Positions 8,279 to 18,993 of a DNA stretch of 64,000 nucleotides are shown here, in pieces (positions within the stretch are counted from its first letter, which is position 1; the number at the start of each line of letters is the position of its first letter). Location of the stretch: assembly GCA_016841825.1 (NCBI GenBank), contig JAENYK010000003.1:62001-126000 (forward strand). The letters run 5' to 3'. The translations under genes were made by a program, and so were the position numbers. The notes beneath the pieces were generated by a model. It saw only the letters and a program-made list of their open reading frames with translations. It had not been told where the DNA came from and did no database searches. The DNA comes from Halothermothrix sp. Its GTDB lineage: Bacteria > Bacillota > Halanaerobiia > DY22613.

Positions 8279-9205
8279 TTAATCTTCTTTATCGTATGGT
8301 TCCCCACTAGCTGCCGGTGGAGTAGATCTACCAATAAATCCAGCTAAAGCCAATAGAGTTAAGATATATGGTAACATCAACCAGAACTCTCTAGGCACAA
8401 AAGTAATCTGTAATGTTTGAGCCAGCATCTGCATGGCATCTGCAATACCGAAAAGTAAAGCAGCAAACAGAGCACCATAAGGAGTCCATTTACCAAAAAT
8501 CACCGCTGCCAGAGCGATAAAACCACGACCAGATGTCATATTATCAGTAAATATATTCATCAAGCCTATAGACAAAGTGGCTCCACCAATACCAGCAAGA
8601 ATACCACTCAAAGTTACGCAAACATATCGAACTCCTTTAACATTAATCCCAACAGTATCAGCAGCTTCAGGATGTTCGCCTACCGCTCTAAGCCTCAGCC
8701 CAAAAGCTGTCCTAAATAATACATAATGAGAGATGACTACCATAATCAATGCTATATACACAAAGGGCGTTTGATCGGTAAAAATTAATCCTAACTGTGG
8801 TATATTTTTTAATAGTGGAATTGACATTTTTCCAAGATCAGTAACAGATGGCGACTGACCAGCACTATCAAAGATCGCTTGCAAAAGAAATGCTGTCAAT
8901 CCAGAAGCTAACATGTTAATGGCAACCCCGCTAACAACCTGATTAGCCCGAAATTCAATAGACACAAAAGCGTGAATCAAGGAGATCATCCCACCTGCCG
9001 CCATTGCTGCCAGAATACCCAACCAGGGGTTACCGGTATAATAAGATATCAGCATGGCCATAAACGCACCAATCAGCATAATTCCTTCCAGGGCAATATT
9101 AACTACCCCAGACCTTTCTGAAAATATTCCACCAAGAGCTGCAAAAATTAAAGGAGTTGCAGATCGTAAGCCGGAGGCTAAAACCAATGCTATAACGTGT
9201 AACAT
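8279..9205 (-). CDS. Nucleoside-type ABC transporter permease (NupQ/YufQ-like)
   Basis: A 308-residue membrane protein with about nine hydrophobic segments. The segments [18 protein letters not shown] near the N-terminus and TGINV-like loop [10 protein letters not shown] mark the BPD_transp_2 family used by BmpA-type nucleoside importers. Its ATG 9205 overlaps the TAA stop of the preceding permease gene by one base, so translation is coupled and the two probably form a heterodimeric channel. It is last in the operon, before the terminator. Substrate is inferred from family only. Confidence 0.88.
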   Translation of the reverse strand: MLHVIALVLASGLRSATPLIFAALGGIFSERSGVVNIALEGIMLIGAFMAMLISYYTGNPWLGILAAMAAGGMISLIHAFVSIEFRANQVVSGVAINMLASGLTAFLLQAIFDSAGQSPSVTDLGKMSIPLLKNIPQLGLIFTDQTPFVYIALIMVVISHYVLFRTAFGLRLRAVGEHPEAADTVGINVKGVRYVCVTLSGILAGIGGATLSIGLMNIFTDNMTSGRGFIALAAVIFGKWTPYGALFAALLFGIADAMQMLAQTLQITFVPREFWLMLPYILTLLALAGFIGRSTPPAASGEPYDKED

Positions 9206-10314
9206 TATTCGACCTCCTCCTTTTTAAGCTTGATTTGGCGATATATTTTCCGAATAACATAGTCTGAGGCAACAAAGAAAATAATAATCGCCTGGATAAT
9301 AAAAATAACTTCTTTTGGAACACCGGCAACACTCTGCATAGAATTCGCTCCACGCTGTAATGTACCAAAAAGAATCGCTGCCAGAATTACCCCAACAGGA
9401 TGATTTTTACCCAGAAGTGCTACCGCGATTCCTGTAAAACCATGTCCGATAAAACCAAAAAGCTGATAAGCTTTCCCCTGTAAACCGATAACCTGTGACG
9501 CACCAGCAAGAGCTGATAGAGCACCACTAATAGCCATTGCCAAAAAAGTATTTCTGGCAACATTAATTCCACCATATTCAGCAGCAGACGGATTATGACC
9601 GACGGCGCGAATCTCATACCCAATATTGGTCTTCCAGAGAATCCAGTAGATAATAAATGCTACCAGCAAAGCGATAAGAAAAGTTAAATCCAGCCTACTA
9701 CCCCGGGCTATCTGTCGCAAATTGAGAAAATCGATCTGATAAAACCTCAATAATCTGGCTGACTTATCAATCAAAGGAGTTGACGCATAGCCAGGATCAA
9801 CTAACACCGTTCTAATCAAGTAATTTACCAGATGAAGTGCCGTGTAGTTAAACATGATCGTACTTATAACCTCGTGTACTCCTAATTTAGCTTTGAGCAG
9901 ACCGGGTACACCTCCCCAGATGGCTCCAGCCACGATAACTCCCAGAAGAACGAAAGGTATGTGAAAATACCAGGGCATATGAAAGAAAGCACCTAACCAG
10001 GCAGCAGCAATATATCCTGCAATAAACTGTCCCTCTCCACCAATATTAAACAGACCACATTTAAAAGCAAAGGCAACAGATAGGCCAGTGAAAATCAAAG
10101 GTGTAGCATTTACTAAAGTCTCGAAGAAATTTTTAGTACTGCCAAAAGAACTCTTAAAAAGAACTGTATATGCTTCCAAAGGATTAGCATCTACCATGAT
10201 CATAAATATTCCACCTATAATTAAAGCAAATAGTACAGCCAATATAGGAACAATCAAATTACTCATCCAGGGAGTAATCGTTTTTACAAGTTTCGAATTT
10301 AGAACTCTATCCAC
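9205..10314 (-). CDS. Nucleoside-type ABC transporter permease (NupP/YufP-like)
   Basis: A 369-residue permease of the same family as its neighbour, with an N-terminal helix, [21 protein letters not shown] and the loop [16 protein letters not shown] that marks the BmpA-linked permeases. The second family loop is [15 protein letters not shown] near residue 235. The start is GTG 10314 behind AAAGGGGGG. It sits between the ATPase gene (15-base gap) and the second permease (overlap), so it would pair with that protein in the membrane. Confidence 0.88.
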   Translation of the reverse strand: MDRVLNSKLVKTITPWMSNLIVPILAVLFALIIGGIFMIMVDANPLEAYTVLFKSSFGSTKNFFETLVNATPLIFTGLSVAFAFKCGLFNIGGEGQFIAGYIAAAWLGAFFHMPWYFHIPFVLLGVIVAGAIWGGVPGLLKAKLGVHEVISTIMFNYTALHLVNYLIRTVLVDPGYASTPLIDKSARLLRFYQIDFLNLRQIARGSRLDLTFLIALLVAFIIYWILWKTNIGYEIRAVGHNPSAAEYGGINVARNTFLAMAISGALSALAGASQVIGLQGKAYQLFGFIGHGFTGIAVALLGKNHPVGVILAAILFGTLQRGANSMQSVAGVPKEVIFIIQAIIIFFVASDYVIRKIYRQIKLKKEEVE

Positions 10315-10329
10315 ATTCTAGCCCCCCTT

Positions 10330-11853
10330 TTACCGTCCCTGCTGGATCCCAGCACCAGCCATCATCAAACCTAATTCTTCTTCCGTAGCATCTTTCGCAT
10401 CTACAATACCCACAATCTTCCCTTCATAAATAACGGCAATACGATCACTTAATGAAAGTATCTCATCTAATTCTAAAGATATCAGAAGAACTGCTTTGCC
10501 TGCATCTCTCTGCTCAACTATCCGCTTATGAATAAACTCAATCGCACCTACATCAACTCCTCTGGTAGGTTGAGCTGCAATCAGAAGATCGGGATCGCGA
10601 CTGAACTCCCGGGCAATAATCACTTTCTGTTGATTACCACCGGACAGATTTTTAGCCTCAACTTCCTCATTGGGAGTTCGTACATCGAACTCTTCGATTA
10701 ATCCTCTGGCATTTTCCCGGATTTTTGAATAATTCAGATTAATCCCTCTAGAAAATGGCTTTTGATAATGATGACCCAGGATCATATTTAAAGAAAGGGG
10801 GTAATCTAAAATCAACCCGCGCTTTTGACGGTCTTCAGGTATATGAGCCATCCCCCTTTCTATTCGTTTCCGTGTAGTCAGACGACTGACATCTTCACCT
10901 TTGAAACATACCTTTCCACTAGCTAAAGAGCGCAAACCTGTCAAAACTTCGGTTAATTCCGTTTGACCATTACCATCCACTCCAGCAATTCCTAAAATCT
11001 CTCCTACTTTAACATCAAAGGTAGCTCCATCTAACGCAGGCAAACCCCGATCATTTAAGGCATGCAAGTTCTCAGCACTAAAAATAACTTCTTCAGGAGT
11101 AGCTTCCTGTTTCTCTACCTCCAAAATAACCTCACGCCCTACCATCATTCTGGCCAGTTCACGGACATCCACATCATTTGTATTTACTGTTCCAATAACT
11201 TTTCCTCTTCTAATGACAGTTACTCGATCACTGATCGCTTTAACCTCTTTTAATTTGTGAGTAATAAAAATGATGGATTTGCCTTCTGCGGTCAGTTTCT
11301 CCATAATAGAAGTCAATTCTCTAACTTCCTGTGGAGTCAAAACCGCTGTTGGTTCATCCAGAATGAGAATATCTGCACCACGATAAAGAGCTTTTAAAAT
11401 CTCTACTCTTTGCTGCATACCTACAGAAATATCCTGAATTCTGGCATGTGGATCAACCATCAGCCCATACTGCTCTGAAATCTCTTCAACTTGTCTGATA
11501 ATCTCTTTCTGATGTAAAATCCCCAGTTCTTTTGTAGGTTCTGCACCTAAAACTATATTCTCAGCCACCGTAAAAGGTTGTACCAACATAAAATGTTGGT
11601 GCACCATCCCTATCCCCAATTCAATCGCCTTATTAGGGGAATCGATCCAAACTTTCTGCTCATTAACAAAAATGTCCCCGCTAGTTTGTGTGTACAGTCC
11701 ATATAAAATCTTCATCAAAGTGGTTTTGCCAGCACCATTTTCCCCTAAAAGAGCATGAATCTCACCTTTTTTCAGGTGGAAATTAATGTTATCATTAGCT
11801 ACCACACCCGGGAAAATTTTAGTGATTCCCTTCATTTCAATAACATTAGGCAT
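10330..11853 (-). CDS. Nucleoside-type ABC transporter ATPase (two ABC domains)
   Basis: A fused ATPase of about 507 residues. Domain one has Walker A GENGAGKTT, signature ISVGMQQRVEIL and Walker B ILILDEPTAVL; domain two has a degenerate Walker A (GVDGNGQTE), signature LSGGNQQKV and a Walker B lacking the usual Asp-Glu (LLIAAQPTRGVD), typical for this RbsA/NupO group. It would drive uptake of nucleosides or related compounds. ATG 11853 is used because GGGGAGG lies seven bases upstream; an in-frame start seven codons earlier has no site. No substrate-binding lipoprotein gene precedes it. Confidence 0.92.
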   Translation of the reverse strand: MPNVIEMKGITKIFPGVVANDNINFHLKKGEIHALLGENGAGKTTLMKILYGLYTQTSGDIFVNEQKVWIDSPNKAIELGIGMVHQHFMLVQPFTVAENIVLGAEPTKELGILHQKEIIRQVEEISEQYGLMVDPHARIQDISVGMQQRVEILKALYRGADILILDEPTAVLTPQEVRELTSIMEKLTAEGKSIIFITHKLKEVKAISDRVTVIRRGKVIGTVNTNDVDVRELARMMVGREVILEVEKQEATPEEVIFSAENLHALNDRGLPALDGATFDVKVGEILGIAGVDGNGQTELTEVLTGLRSLASGKVCFKGEDVSRLTTRKRIERGMAHIPEDRQKRGLILDYPLSLNMILGHHYQKPFSRGINLNYSKIRENARGLIEEFDVRTPNEEVEAKNLSGGNQQKVIIAREFSRDPDLLIAAQPTRGVDVGAIEFIHKRIVEQRDAGKAVLLISLELDEILSLSDRIAVIYEGKIVGIVDAKDATEEELGLMMAGAGIQQGR

Positions 11854-11911
11854 AAATTTCCTCCCCTCATTCAAAAAATTACTAACATATATTCAGACAA
11901 CTAAGCATACG

Positions 11912-11930
11912 TAATGGCAGTATACCATTA
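11912..11930. promoter_or_regulatory. Candidate operator upstream of the ABC transporter
   Basis: An inverted repeat TAATGG-7 bases-CCATTA lies between the GntR gene and the transporter start. Two copies of ATACGTAAT flank it, near 11907-11915 and 11962-11970. Position suggests a binding site for the adjacent GntR regulator, but this is inference. Confidence 0.35.
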
Positions 11931-11996
11931 AGCAGACCCAGTGTCAATGAATTCACCTGATATACGTAATATTTATCAAGGAATCATCAATCCTAA

Positions 11997-12737
11997 TTAC
12001 CTTCTTTTGCGTACTACCTGGAACTCTATTTTGTCATGGCGGAAATAATTTCTGGAGAATAAGATCATCCGGTCTCGATGATCATAATGCTTTTGCTCTA
12101 ATAATAATACCGGTGTTCCAACTGCTATCTTTAGCTTCCGAGCTAACCAATCTGGAGCAGATAAAGGTATAATCGTAGCAACAGCATAAGTAATTCTAAC
12201 TCGATATTGATTTTCCAATACCTGGAATATAGATTCACCTTCACCATCTTGTACCATATCTAGTCTTTCTGGCAAAAGTGCCTGAGATAGATGATCTTTG
12301 CAATAGATGACAGGTTCCTGATTGGCAGTTCTGATCCGCTCAATAACCCACATCAAATCTGCAGCCTCCTGTTCAAAGATTCCAGCAAATTTACCCATCT
12401 TCTCTTCCCAGAGTTTAAATCCCACAGTGCCTGGTTCAAAACCTTGACTGTGAATTGTCTCTGTCACACTATACAGATCCTCAATTCCTTTTTGAATCTT
12501 GGGCAATCGCGGAGCAATAAATGTACCGATACCCTGTTGACGAATAACTTTACCCTCTTCCTCCAAAACCCGTAAAGCCTCTCTTAAGGTCGCTCGACTT
12601 ACCCCAAGGCTATCGGCCAGAGCATTTTCTGAAGGAAGACGATCTCCTTCAGAAAATGTCCCATCTGCTACCAGTTCATCAATTTTTTCTTTGACCAGAA
12701 TATATAATGGTCGTGAATCTGTCTTAATCTTTGTCAT
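11997..12737 (-). CDS. GntR-family regulator, HutC/UTRA type
   Basis: An N-terminal winged-helix domain (residues 5-75, with RLPSENALADSLGVSRATLREAL and the wing QGIGTF) is followed by a C-terminal UTRA ligand-binding domain (about 95-245), which includes EPVIYCKDHL. Proteins of this type repress nearby genes until a small ligand is bound. The position immediately upstream of the transporter and downstream of spoIIIE matches Bacillus ymfC. The inverted repeat at 11912 is a possible target. ATG 12737 follows GAGGG. Confidence 0.9.
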   Translation of the reverse strand: MTKIKTDSRPLYILVKEKIDELVADGTFSEGDRLPSENALADSLGVSRATLREALRVLEEEGKVIRQQGIGTFIAPRLPKIQKGIEDLYSVTETIHSQGFEPGTVGFKLWEEKMGKFAGIFEQEAADLMWVIERIRTANQEPVIYCKDHLSQALLPERLDMVQDGEGESIFQVLENQYRVRITYAVATIIPLSAPDWLARKLKIAVGTPVLLLEQKHYDHRDRMILFSRNYFRHDKIEFQVVRKRR

Positions 12738-12772
12738 CTGTCATCCCTCAAATCCTTTTAGTTTATTCCAGG

Positions 12773-15052
12773 TTATACTCCTCCTCCACCAAGGATAGAT
12801 TCAACTTCATCTTCAGTAACTAACAATTCTCTTGCTTTACTGCCAACATAAGGCCCGACAATTCCATCACGTTCCATCATATCAATCATCCGGGCCGCTC
12901 TTGTATAACCAATATGCAGACGACGCTGCAGCATGGAGATAGAAGCTGAGCTGGAAACAACAATCCGCACTGCTTCTTCGTAGAGTTCATCTCTTTCTTC
13001 TGTTTCGTCAATCTTCAAATCTCCATTCTCCATCTGTTGAATTGCAGTAGCGTATTCTGGTTCCTCCTGTTTTTTGACAAACTCCATAACTTTGTGTACC
13101 TCTTCAGTGGAGATGAAAGCCCCCTGAACCCGTTTTGGTTTGTTAGCTCCTACAGGAGAGAATAGCATGTCTCCTTTACCTAAAAGTTTTTCAGCACCGC
13201 TAGAATCCAGAATAGTTCTAGAGTCTACAGCTGAGGAGACCGCAAAAGAGATTCTTGAAGGTATATTAGCTTTGATTAGACCTGTAATAACATCAACTGA
13301 AGGACGTTGAGTGGCGATAATCAGGTGAATACCTGCTGCCCTCGCCATCTGGGCCAGTCTGCAGATCGCATCTTCCACATCGTTAGCTGCAACCATCATC
13401 AGATCTGCTAACTCATCTACAATCACCACAATATAGGGCAATGGTTGATTATCATTAAGCGATTCGTCTACTTCCAATCCCTGCTCTAGAGCTTTCTTTA
13501 ACGCTTCTTGCTTTTTATACATCAACTGATTATAGCTCTCAATACCGCGACTTCCGGAACTGGCAAATAACTCATAGCGATTCTCCATCTCCTGAACAAC
13601 CATCTTTAACACCGCTGAAGCTTTCTTTGGATCTGTAACCACAGGAGCCAGCAAGTGAGGTAAATTCTTATATGCGGTCATCTCTACCTTTTTTGGATCA
13701 ATAAGCAAAAATTTGACCTCATCTGGTTTAGCTTTATACAAAATACTCAGAATCAAAGTATTAATACAGACTGATTTACCAGATCCGGTCGCTCCAGCTA
13801 CCAAAAGATGGGGCATACTGGCCAGATCAGTGATCACCGCTTCCCCTGCAATATCAACTCCCAGGGCCAGAGTGAGTCTGGATTTGGCCCGCTGAAAAGA
13901 ACCACTATCTAAAATATCCCGTAGTTTGACCATAGAAGAACCAGAATTAGGCACTTCTACCCCTACTGCCGCTTTACCGGGAATTGGAGCAACAATTCTA
14001 ACATCGGTTGCAGCCATAGCCAGAGCAATATCATCGGACAGATTAACTATCTTGCTCACTTTTACTCCGGGAGCTGGTTGTAATTCATATCGAGTAATGG
14101 TTGGCCCATGGCTAACACTAATTACAGTGGCCTGGACACCAAAGCTTTGCAAAGTATCTTTCAGGAGCTGAGATTGATCTACAGCTTCTGATTTATTTTT
14201 AATTCCCGGACTATTAATCAATAGCTTTAGGTCAGGAAGTCGGTACACTTTTTTCTTTTTCTTTGCTGAAGAACTCTTCTGACGACCTGCACCTTCTCCA
14301 TCAGCTGATCCTTCCTCAGAATCCTGAGACCACTCCTCATCTTCCAATTCAACCAGAGGTTCTCCTGCTGCCGCCACTTCAGGCTCTAATTGTGCATTCT
14401 CCAACATAGCCAGATCTGCCAAGAATTGATCATCCTGATCTTCATCTTCTGCACCAAATCCCAGATAATCTTCATCTTTCGGTTTTCTCTTAAATAGCCT
14501 GAAGAAACTTCTAATCTTCTCTTTAAGTCGATTTAAAGAGTTCAAAACTGCCCGATAAAAAGCTTTACATTTGGCTTTTATAGTGGAAAAGAGGGAGATC
14601 AAGAGGATATCAAACAAAAGCAATACTCCGATTAAAGTCATCGCACTTAAGATCACATACGTCCCTATCTGACCTAAAAAATTGCGCAGAAAATAGGAAA
14701 ATACACACCCAATAAAACCTCCACCCTGCTGCTCTAGAGCAGCGGGAAATTCGTTTCCATGGGGAATATAAAACACATGCAAAAATGCCAATATTGTACA
14801 AATAACAATAATTAAACCCACTAACCGTGGGCTAGCTTTAACAATACGGGATCGAATAACAGCAATTCCCCAGATAAAAAATAAAAACGGGAACATGTAT
14901 GCCCCTTTACCTGTAAGAACCATAAAAAACACTTTTAAAACCAGACCAATAACCCCTACTGAAGACGAAAAAAGACTAAGCCCCAATAGTACTGCAAAAG
15001 CTGCTAAAATTATACCAAGTATTTCATTCTTTCTCTCCCGTGATATTTCCAT
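12773..15052 (-). CDS. spoIIIE: DNA translocase FtsK/SpoIIIE
   Basis: About 759 residues: four N-terminal membrane helices (to about 165), a charged linker (about 180-285), then the RecA-like motor with Walker A GATGSGKS (about 430) and Walker [11 protein letters not shown] (about 547), and a C-terminal winged-helix gamma domain (from about 690). It pumps chromosomal DNA across the division or sporulation septum. The gene neighbourhood (ylzJ and tepA upstream, GntR downstream) supports the SpoIIIE assignment. ATG 15052 is preferred; upstream GTG and ATG codons lie too close to the GAGGTG ribosome site. Confidence 0.95.
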   Translation of the reverse strand: MEISRERKNEILGIILAAFAVLLGLSLFSSSVGVIGLVLKVFFMVLTGKGAYMFPFLFFIWGIAVIRSRIVKASPRLVGLIIVICTILAFLHVFYIPHGNEFPAALEQQGGGFIGCVFSYFLRNFLGQIGTYVILSAMTLIGVLLLFDILLISLFSTIKAKCKAFYRAVLNSLNRLKEKIRSFFRLFKRKPKDEDYLGFGAEDEDQDDQFLADLAMLENAQLEPEVAAAGEPLVELEDEEWSQDSEEGSADGEGAGRQKSSSAKKKKKVYRLPDLKLLINSPGIKNKSEAVDQSQLLKDTLQSFGVQATVISVSHGPTITRYELQPAPGVKVSKIVNLSDDIALAMAATDVRIVAPIPGKAAVGVEVPNSGSSMVKLRDILDSGSFQRAKSRLTLALGVDIAGEAVITDLASMPHLLVAGATGSGKSVCINTLILSILYKAKPDEVKFLLIDPKKVEMTAYKNLPHLLAPVVTDPKKASAVLKMVVQEMENRYELFASSGSRGIESYNQLMYKKQEALKKALEQGLEVDESLNDNQPLPYIVVIVDELADLMMVAANDVEDAICRLAQMARAAGIHLIIATQRPSVDVITGLIKANIPSRISFAVSSAVDSRTILDSSGAEKLLGKGDMLFSPVGANKPKRVQGAFISTEEVHKVMEFVKKQEEPEYATAIQQMENGDLKIDETEERDELYEEAVRIVVSSSASISMLQRRLHIGYTRAARMIDMMERDGIVGPYVGSKARELLVTEDEVESILGGGGV

Positions 15053-15116
15053 AATCGTCATCACCTCATCAGTAATATTCTACATCTCGTAAAAAAACTC
15101 CTCCCTTACTAAGATA

Positions 15117-15147
15117 ACAAAAAAAGAAACCAGCCTATTTCGGCTGG
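15117..15147 (-). terminator. Terminator after the Na/Pi cotransporter gene
   Basis: CCAGCC and GGCTGG pair across six bases, followed on the minus strand by TTTCTTTTTTTG. It separates the 15158-16798 gene from spoIIIE. Confidence 0.85.
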
Positions 15148-15157
15148 AATCATTTTG

Positions 15158-16798
15158 TTATCTTTTAATCCCTTCTAAAGTAATCTTTGCAATATTAGCT
15201 GAATGGTCACCAATTCGTTCCAGGTTACTCAAAATATCAAGATAGATTACCCCTGAGCCGGGATAACATAAACCTTCATTGAGACGTTTTATATGACCAG
15301 TACGATAATCGGATTCCAACCTATCAACCTCATCCTCGAATTTCAAAACCTTCTTCGCTAATTCCAGATCATTATCAAAATATGCCTGAATCGCTAAATA
15401 TGCAGTTTCTAAAACCCGTTTAAACATATAGTTCAAATCTTCAATAGCTTTATCACTAATCGGAATATTATCTTCAATCTTATACTGAGCCAGCTCGCCT
15501 ATGTTCTCAGCATGGTCACCAATCCGTTCCACATCATTGATGATATGGAAGCAATTATTCACTTCATTGGCCTGATCTTCAGTTAATGACCGTTGAGAAA
15601 GTTTAGTCATATAGAGAATCATCGCCTCTTCTAGCTGATCAATATTATCTTCCCGATCTTCCAGTTCATCAAAAAGAGCTAAATTATTCTCCATAAAACA
15701 CCGTTGAGCAACTTCTACATTTAGGATAGCCTGTTTAGCCATCCGATTTAGTTCTTTACCAGCTTGACTTAGAGCCAGGGCAGGTGTTTCTAAGAAACGT
15801 TCTTCTAAGTGGATTGGTCCCTTAATTTCAATAACTTCTTCACCCGGAATCATCCAGGTTACAATCCTGGCTAATACGCCAGCAAAAGGCAGCCAAATGA
15901 GAGTATTAAGCAGATTAAAACCTGTATGAGTATTGGCTACCAATCTGTTTATATCATTAGTCTTGAAAATTCGTTGGAAGAATAATTGAATTTGGTCTGC
16001 TAAATTAGGAAACGCATAAAGGAATATCAGAAAAATTCCTGTTCCTAAAATATTAAACATGGCATGAGCCCAGGCAGCCCGTTTGGCGGTCCTGTTTGTC
16101 CCAATACTTGATAGAATAGCTGTAATCGTTGTACCGATATTAGTACCCAAAAGAATCGGAATTGCAGCAGAAAAAGGGATAGCTCCGACGCCAGTCAAAC
16201 TCAACAAAATACCCATTGAAGCACTACTACTCTGAATGAGAACAGTAATCAAGGTTCCGATCAAAACACCCAGAATTGGATTATTAGCAAACTGAGTCAT
16301 GATTTCTCTAAAATAAAAAGAATCTCGCAAAAATTTCATTACATCTGACATAGTATTCATCCCCAAAAAGAGGAGACCAAACCCTAGAAATATCTGTCCA
16401 ATGTACTTAACCCGTTTACTTTTACCAAAAAAGTATAATGCTACACCGATTGCAATGACATGTAATGCATATTTGCTAATTTTAAATGCAATTAATTGGG
16501 CTGTGATGGTAGTACCAATATTGGCACCCATAATAACCCCAATAGCTTGATTTAAAGTCATCAAACCAGCATTCACAAAGCCGACGACCATTACCGTTGT
16601 AGCACTACTACTCTGAATAATCGCTGTTATTACAGTACCTACTGCAGTTCCAGCAAGCCTGTTAGTTGTCAAAATCTCCAGGAGATTTTTTAACTTTTTT
16701 CCAGCAGTTTTGGTAAGTCCTTCACCCATCATTTTCATACCAAAGATGAAAATTCCTAGTCCACCAAGAAGTTCAAATGTTGTCGAAATAAATGACAA
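15158..16798 (-). CDS. Na/Pi cotransporter-family protein with PhoU domain
   Basis: The membrane half (about residues 1-315) holds the two inverted repeats of the NptA/PNaS family, each with QSSSA (IIQSSSATTVMV and LIQSSSASMGIL). The C-terminal half (about 340-546) is a PhoU-like helical domain, seen by the pattern INDVERIGDHAENI and its repeat SNLERIGDHSANI. It would move phosphate with sodium. The start is TTG 16798 with AAGGGGGAG six bases upstream. A second family member without PhoU lies across uppP. Confidence 0.9.
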   Translation of the reverse strand: MSFISTTFELLGGLGIFIFGMKMMGEGLTKTAGKKLKNLLEILTTNRLAGTAVGTVITAIIQSSSATTVMVVGFVNAGLMTLNQAIGVIMGANIGTTITAQLIAFKISKYALHVIAIGVALYFFGKSKRVKYIGQIFLGFGLLFLGMNTMSDVMKFLRDSFYFREIMTQFANNPILGVLIGTLITVLIQSSSASMGILLSLTGVGAIPFSAAIPILLGTNIGTTITAILSSIGTNRTAKRAAWAHAMFNILGTGIFLIFLYAFPNLADQIQLFFQRIFKTNDINRLVANTHTGFNLLNTLIWLPFAGVLARIVTWMIPGEEVIEIKGPIHLEERFLETPALALSQAGKELNRMAKQAILNVEVAQRCFMENNLALFDELEDREDNIDQLEEAMILYMTKLSQRSLTEDQANEVNNCFHIINDVERIGDHAENIGELAQYKIEDNIPISDKAIEDLNYMFKRVLETAYLAIQAYFDNDLELAKKVLKFEDEVDRLESDYRTGHIKRLNEGLCYPGSGVIYLDILSNLERIGDHSANIAKITLEGIKR

Positions 16799-16938
16799 AA
16801 AATTCTCCCCCTTTCACACCTACCATTAACACCATTGTAACAAATAATTAAAGTATAATTAACACACCAAGAAAAATTATAACATAGTTCAAGCTAAAAG
16901 GCTAGAGGGAGGGTTGAAGTTTATCAAAGTTATAATTT

Positions 16939-17727
16939 TTAGACAAATCGACTGAGAACCGCAATAGCTCCTAAAATCCAGCAATAATAGGCAAACGGCT
17001 TCAAAGATCGATCATGTAACATTTTTAATAGAATACGAATAGCCAGATAACCGGAAACAATCGCAGCAATTGTTCCCACAACAATATATCCAAAACCAAC
17101 TGTTTCAACCTGACCACCGAGCAAATCTTTTGCCTCCAAAAGGGTTGCCCCCAGGATAACCGGAACCGAAACGAGAAAAGAAAAACGGGCAGCATCAGTT
17201 CTTTTTAAACCTTTAAAAAGTCCAGCGACAATGGTACTACCGGAGCGGGAAATACCCGGAATAATTGCCAATCCCTGAGCTAAACCAATAGTAATCGCAT
17301 CAAAAGGTTTCATCTCCTTAATCCCATGACCGCCTCCATGGTCGGTTAACTGCTCACTGGTCCAGATTATTGTTCCGGTAACCAGCCACATCACCCCAAC
17401 TATAGGCAGGGAACCAAAAATTTTTGCAAAAACATCTTTAAACAATACACCAATAAGTCCAGTAGGAATTATGCCAATCAAAATCATTAATGTCAGGTGA
17501 CGATGACTCTTTTTCAGCAGAATAATGTTTTTGACATCTTCCCAATAAACAGCTATTACTGCTAATAAAGTTCCGAAATGTAAAAAGACATCAAAAGTTA
17601 AAGCACCTTCCTTTAAACCAAATAAAGTTTGAAATAATACCAGATGACCAGAACTGCTAACAGGTAAAAATTCTGTTGCCCCCTGAACAATTCCCAAAAT
17701 TATCGCTTTCCAAAAAGTCATTACCAT
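16939..17727 (-). CDS. uppP: Undecaprenyl-diphosphatase UppP (BacA)
   Basis: An integral membrane enzyme that dephosphorylates undecaprenyl diphosphate at the outer face, recycling the carrier lipid for wall synthesis and giving bacitracin resistance. Signatures are GATEFLPVSSSGH (about 17-29) and PGISRSGST (about 160-168), which hold the catalytic residues. The length (262) is usual. ATG 17727 has AGGAGG eight bases upstream. It follows the shorter Na/Pi gene by 28 bases and is probably cotranscribed with it. Confidence 0.96.
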   Translation of the reverse strand: MVMTFWKAIILGIVQGATEFLPVSSSGHLVLFQTLFGLKEGALTFDVFLHFGTLLAVIAVYWEDVKNIILLKKSHRHLTLMILIGIIPTGLIGVLFKDVFAKIFGSLPIVGVMWLVTGTIIWTSEQLTDHGGGHGIKEMKPFDAITIGLAQGLAIIPGISRSGSTIVAGLFKGLKRTDAARFSFLVSVPVILGATLLEAKDLLGGQVETVGFGYIVVGTIAAIVSGYLAIRILLKMLHDRSLKPFAYYCWILGAIAVLSRFV

Positions 17728-17755
17728 CTAAAACTCCTCCTATCCAACAATTTTA

Positions 17756-18679
17756 CTAGTCTGTAAGCAATTTTTCTAAAAATTTGATAAATGGCAGAAT
17801 AGCAATCGCAGTTGCCAGGTTAAATAAAGTATGAGCCAGAGCAATCTGTCGTCCCAAATTTACTGCCATAAGACTGACCAATGCTACAAATCCTTTGAGC
17901 ATAGGTATGAACAATAGTACTCCAAAAAAGTTAAAAATAACATGAAAATAAGCTAAACGTCTGGCTGATCTAGTAACTTTGATCCCTGCCAGAAGAGCAG
18001 TAAAACAGGTTCCGATATTAGAACCCAAAATGAGAGCAATGGCTCCTGTCAAAGTTATCATCCCCTGGCCAGCAATAGTTAATACCAACCCGGAAGTAGC
18101 ACTACTGCTCTGAATAAAAGCAGTCAGAACCATTCCAGCCAAAATCGCCAAAAAAGGTTTTTGTCCAAACTTCTGTAACCAATCGATCACTATTGGTTGA
18201 TTTTGCAATGGAGCCACTCCCATCTGCAGGATAGTTAGCCCAAGAAAAATTAATCCAAATCCCAGACAGACAATTCCACTATATTTTACTTTGTAATTTC
18301 TGTTAAGTCTACCGCCAATATATAAAATTAACCCGAAAGCACACAAAATCCACTCCAGGTTGTTTATCTTTAAGGATAGGATGTGAAGGGTTACTGTTGT
18401 ACCAATATTGGAACCGATAATGACACCCATTCCCTGAGATAGAGTCATAACTCCACCACTAATAAACCCGATAACCATTACAGAAACAGCACTACTGCTT
18501 TGAATAACAGCTGTAACCAATAAACCAGTAAGTATCCCACTCAGTGTGTTGGACGTGAATAAACTCAAAATATTTTTTAAACCATCACCAACTCCTTTTT
18601 TTAAACTTTTCTCAGCCAGATTCAATCCAACAAAAAAAATTATCAATCCACCTAACACGTGCATACTAATCTCTAGCAA
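17756..18679 (-). CDS. Na/Pi cotransporter-family protein without PhoU domain (YqeW-like)
   Basis: A 307-residue membrane protein with two repeats carrying VIQSSSAVSVMVIGF and FIQSSSATSGLVL, but no PhoU extension; length matches Bacillus YqeW. It probably transports phosphate with sodium, though other anions are possible. The start shown is TTG 18679 with AAAGGGG about eleven bases upstream; ATG 18664 is an alternative. Only 28 bases separate it from uppP, suggesting one transcript. Confidence 0.85.
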   Translation of the reverse strand: MLEISMHVLGGLIIFFVGLNLAEKSLKKGVGDGLKNILSLFTSNTLSGILTGLLVTAVIQSSSAVSVMVIGFISGGVMTLSQGMGVIIGSNIGTTVTLHILSLKINNLEWILCAFGLILYIGGRLNRNYKVKYSGIVCLGFGLIFLGLTILQMGVAPLQNQPIVIDWLQKFGQKPFLAILAGMVLTAFIQSSSATSGLVLTIAGQGMITLTGAIALILGSNIGTCFTALLAGIKVTRSARRLAYFHVIFNFFGVLLFIPMLKGFVALVSLMAVNLGRQIALAHTLFNLATAIAILPFIKFLEKLLTD

Positions 18680-18968
18680 ACTGACTCAAACCCCTTTCAC
18701 AGATGTAGGAGGTCAGAAGTCAGAGGTTAGAAAACAACCTCATACCTCTAATATTCCCACTGTGAGCAAAGTTTTTGATCTTATAGTCAGTTTCTACTAA
18801 TTCATAAATAGATTTATAATAATAATTATACTTTTAGTGGGGAAACTCCTTTATCATCTATATTCATTCGAAGTTTTTTTAAGAAGTTTTGAGTTAGAAT
18901 AGATTAGCCTGTAAACGACCTTTTTTCAAAAAAATTACCCATCTAAGTAACATCATCCCATCAAAAAC
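18680..18968. other. Gene-free stretch with short degenerate repeats
   Basis: No gene is seen. At 18708-18730 a short run of near repeats occurs (GTCAGAA, GTCAGAG, GTTAGAA), with GAGG nearby. The rest is AT-rich without clear structure. A promoter for the 17756-18679 gene would be expected here but none stands out. Confidence 0.4.
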
Positions 18969-18993
18969 AAATAGAGAGGAATCCTCTCTATTT
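18969..18993 (-). terminator. Terminator overlapping the ylzJ stop codon
   Basis: AAATAGAGAGGA and TCCTCTCTATTT form a 12-bp stem that ends on the ylzJ stop, followed on the minus strand by TGTTTTTG. It closes the rnj-tepA-ylzJ side of the block. Confidence 0.85.

Noticed and set aside
8147-8347. Open frame of 66 codons on the plus strand
   Set aside because: It crosses the minus-strand terminator and the end of the permease gene and has no ribosome site.
12291-12575. Plus-strand open frame of 94 codons opposite the GntR gene
   Set aside because: Antisense shadow of a clear regulator gene; no ribosome site.
18708-18730. Short GTCAGAA-type direct repeats as a CRISPR or mobile element trace
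   Set aside because: Only two or three imperfect 7-base units without spacers; too little to call.
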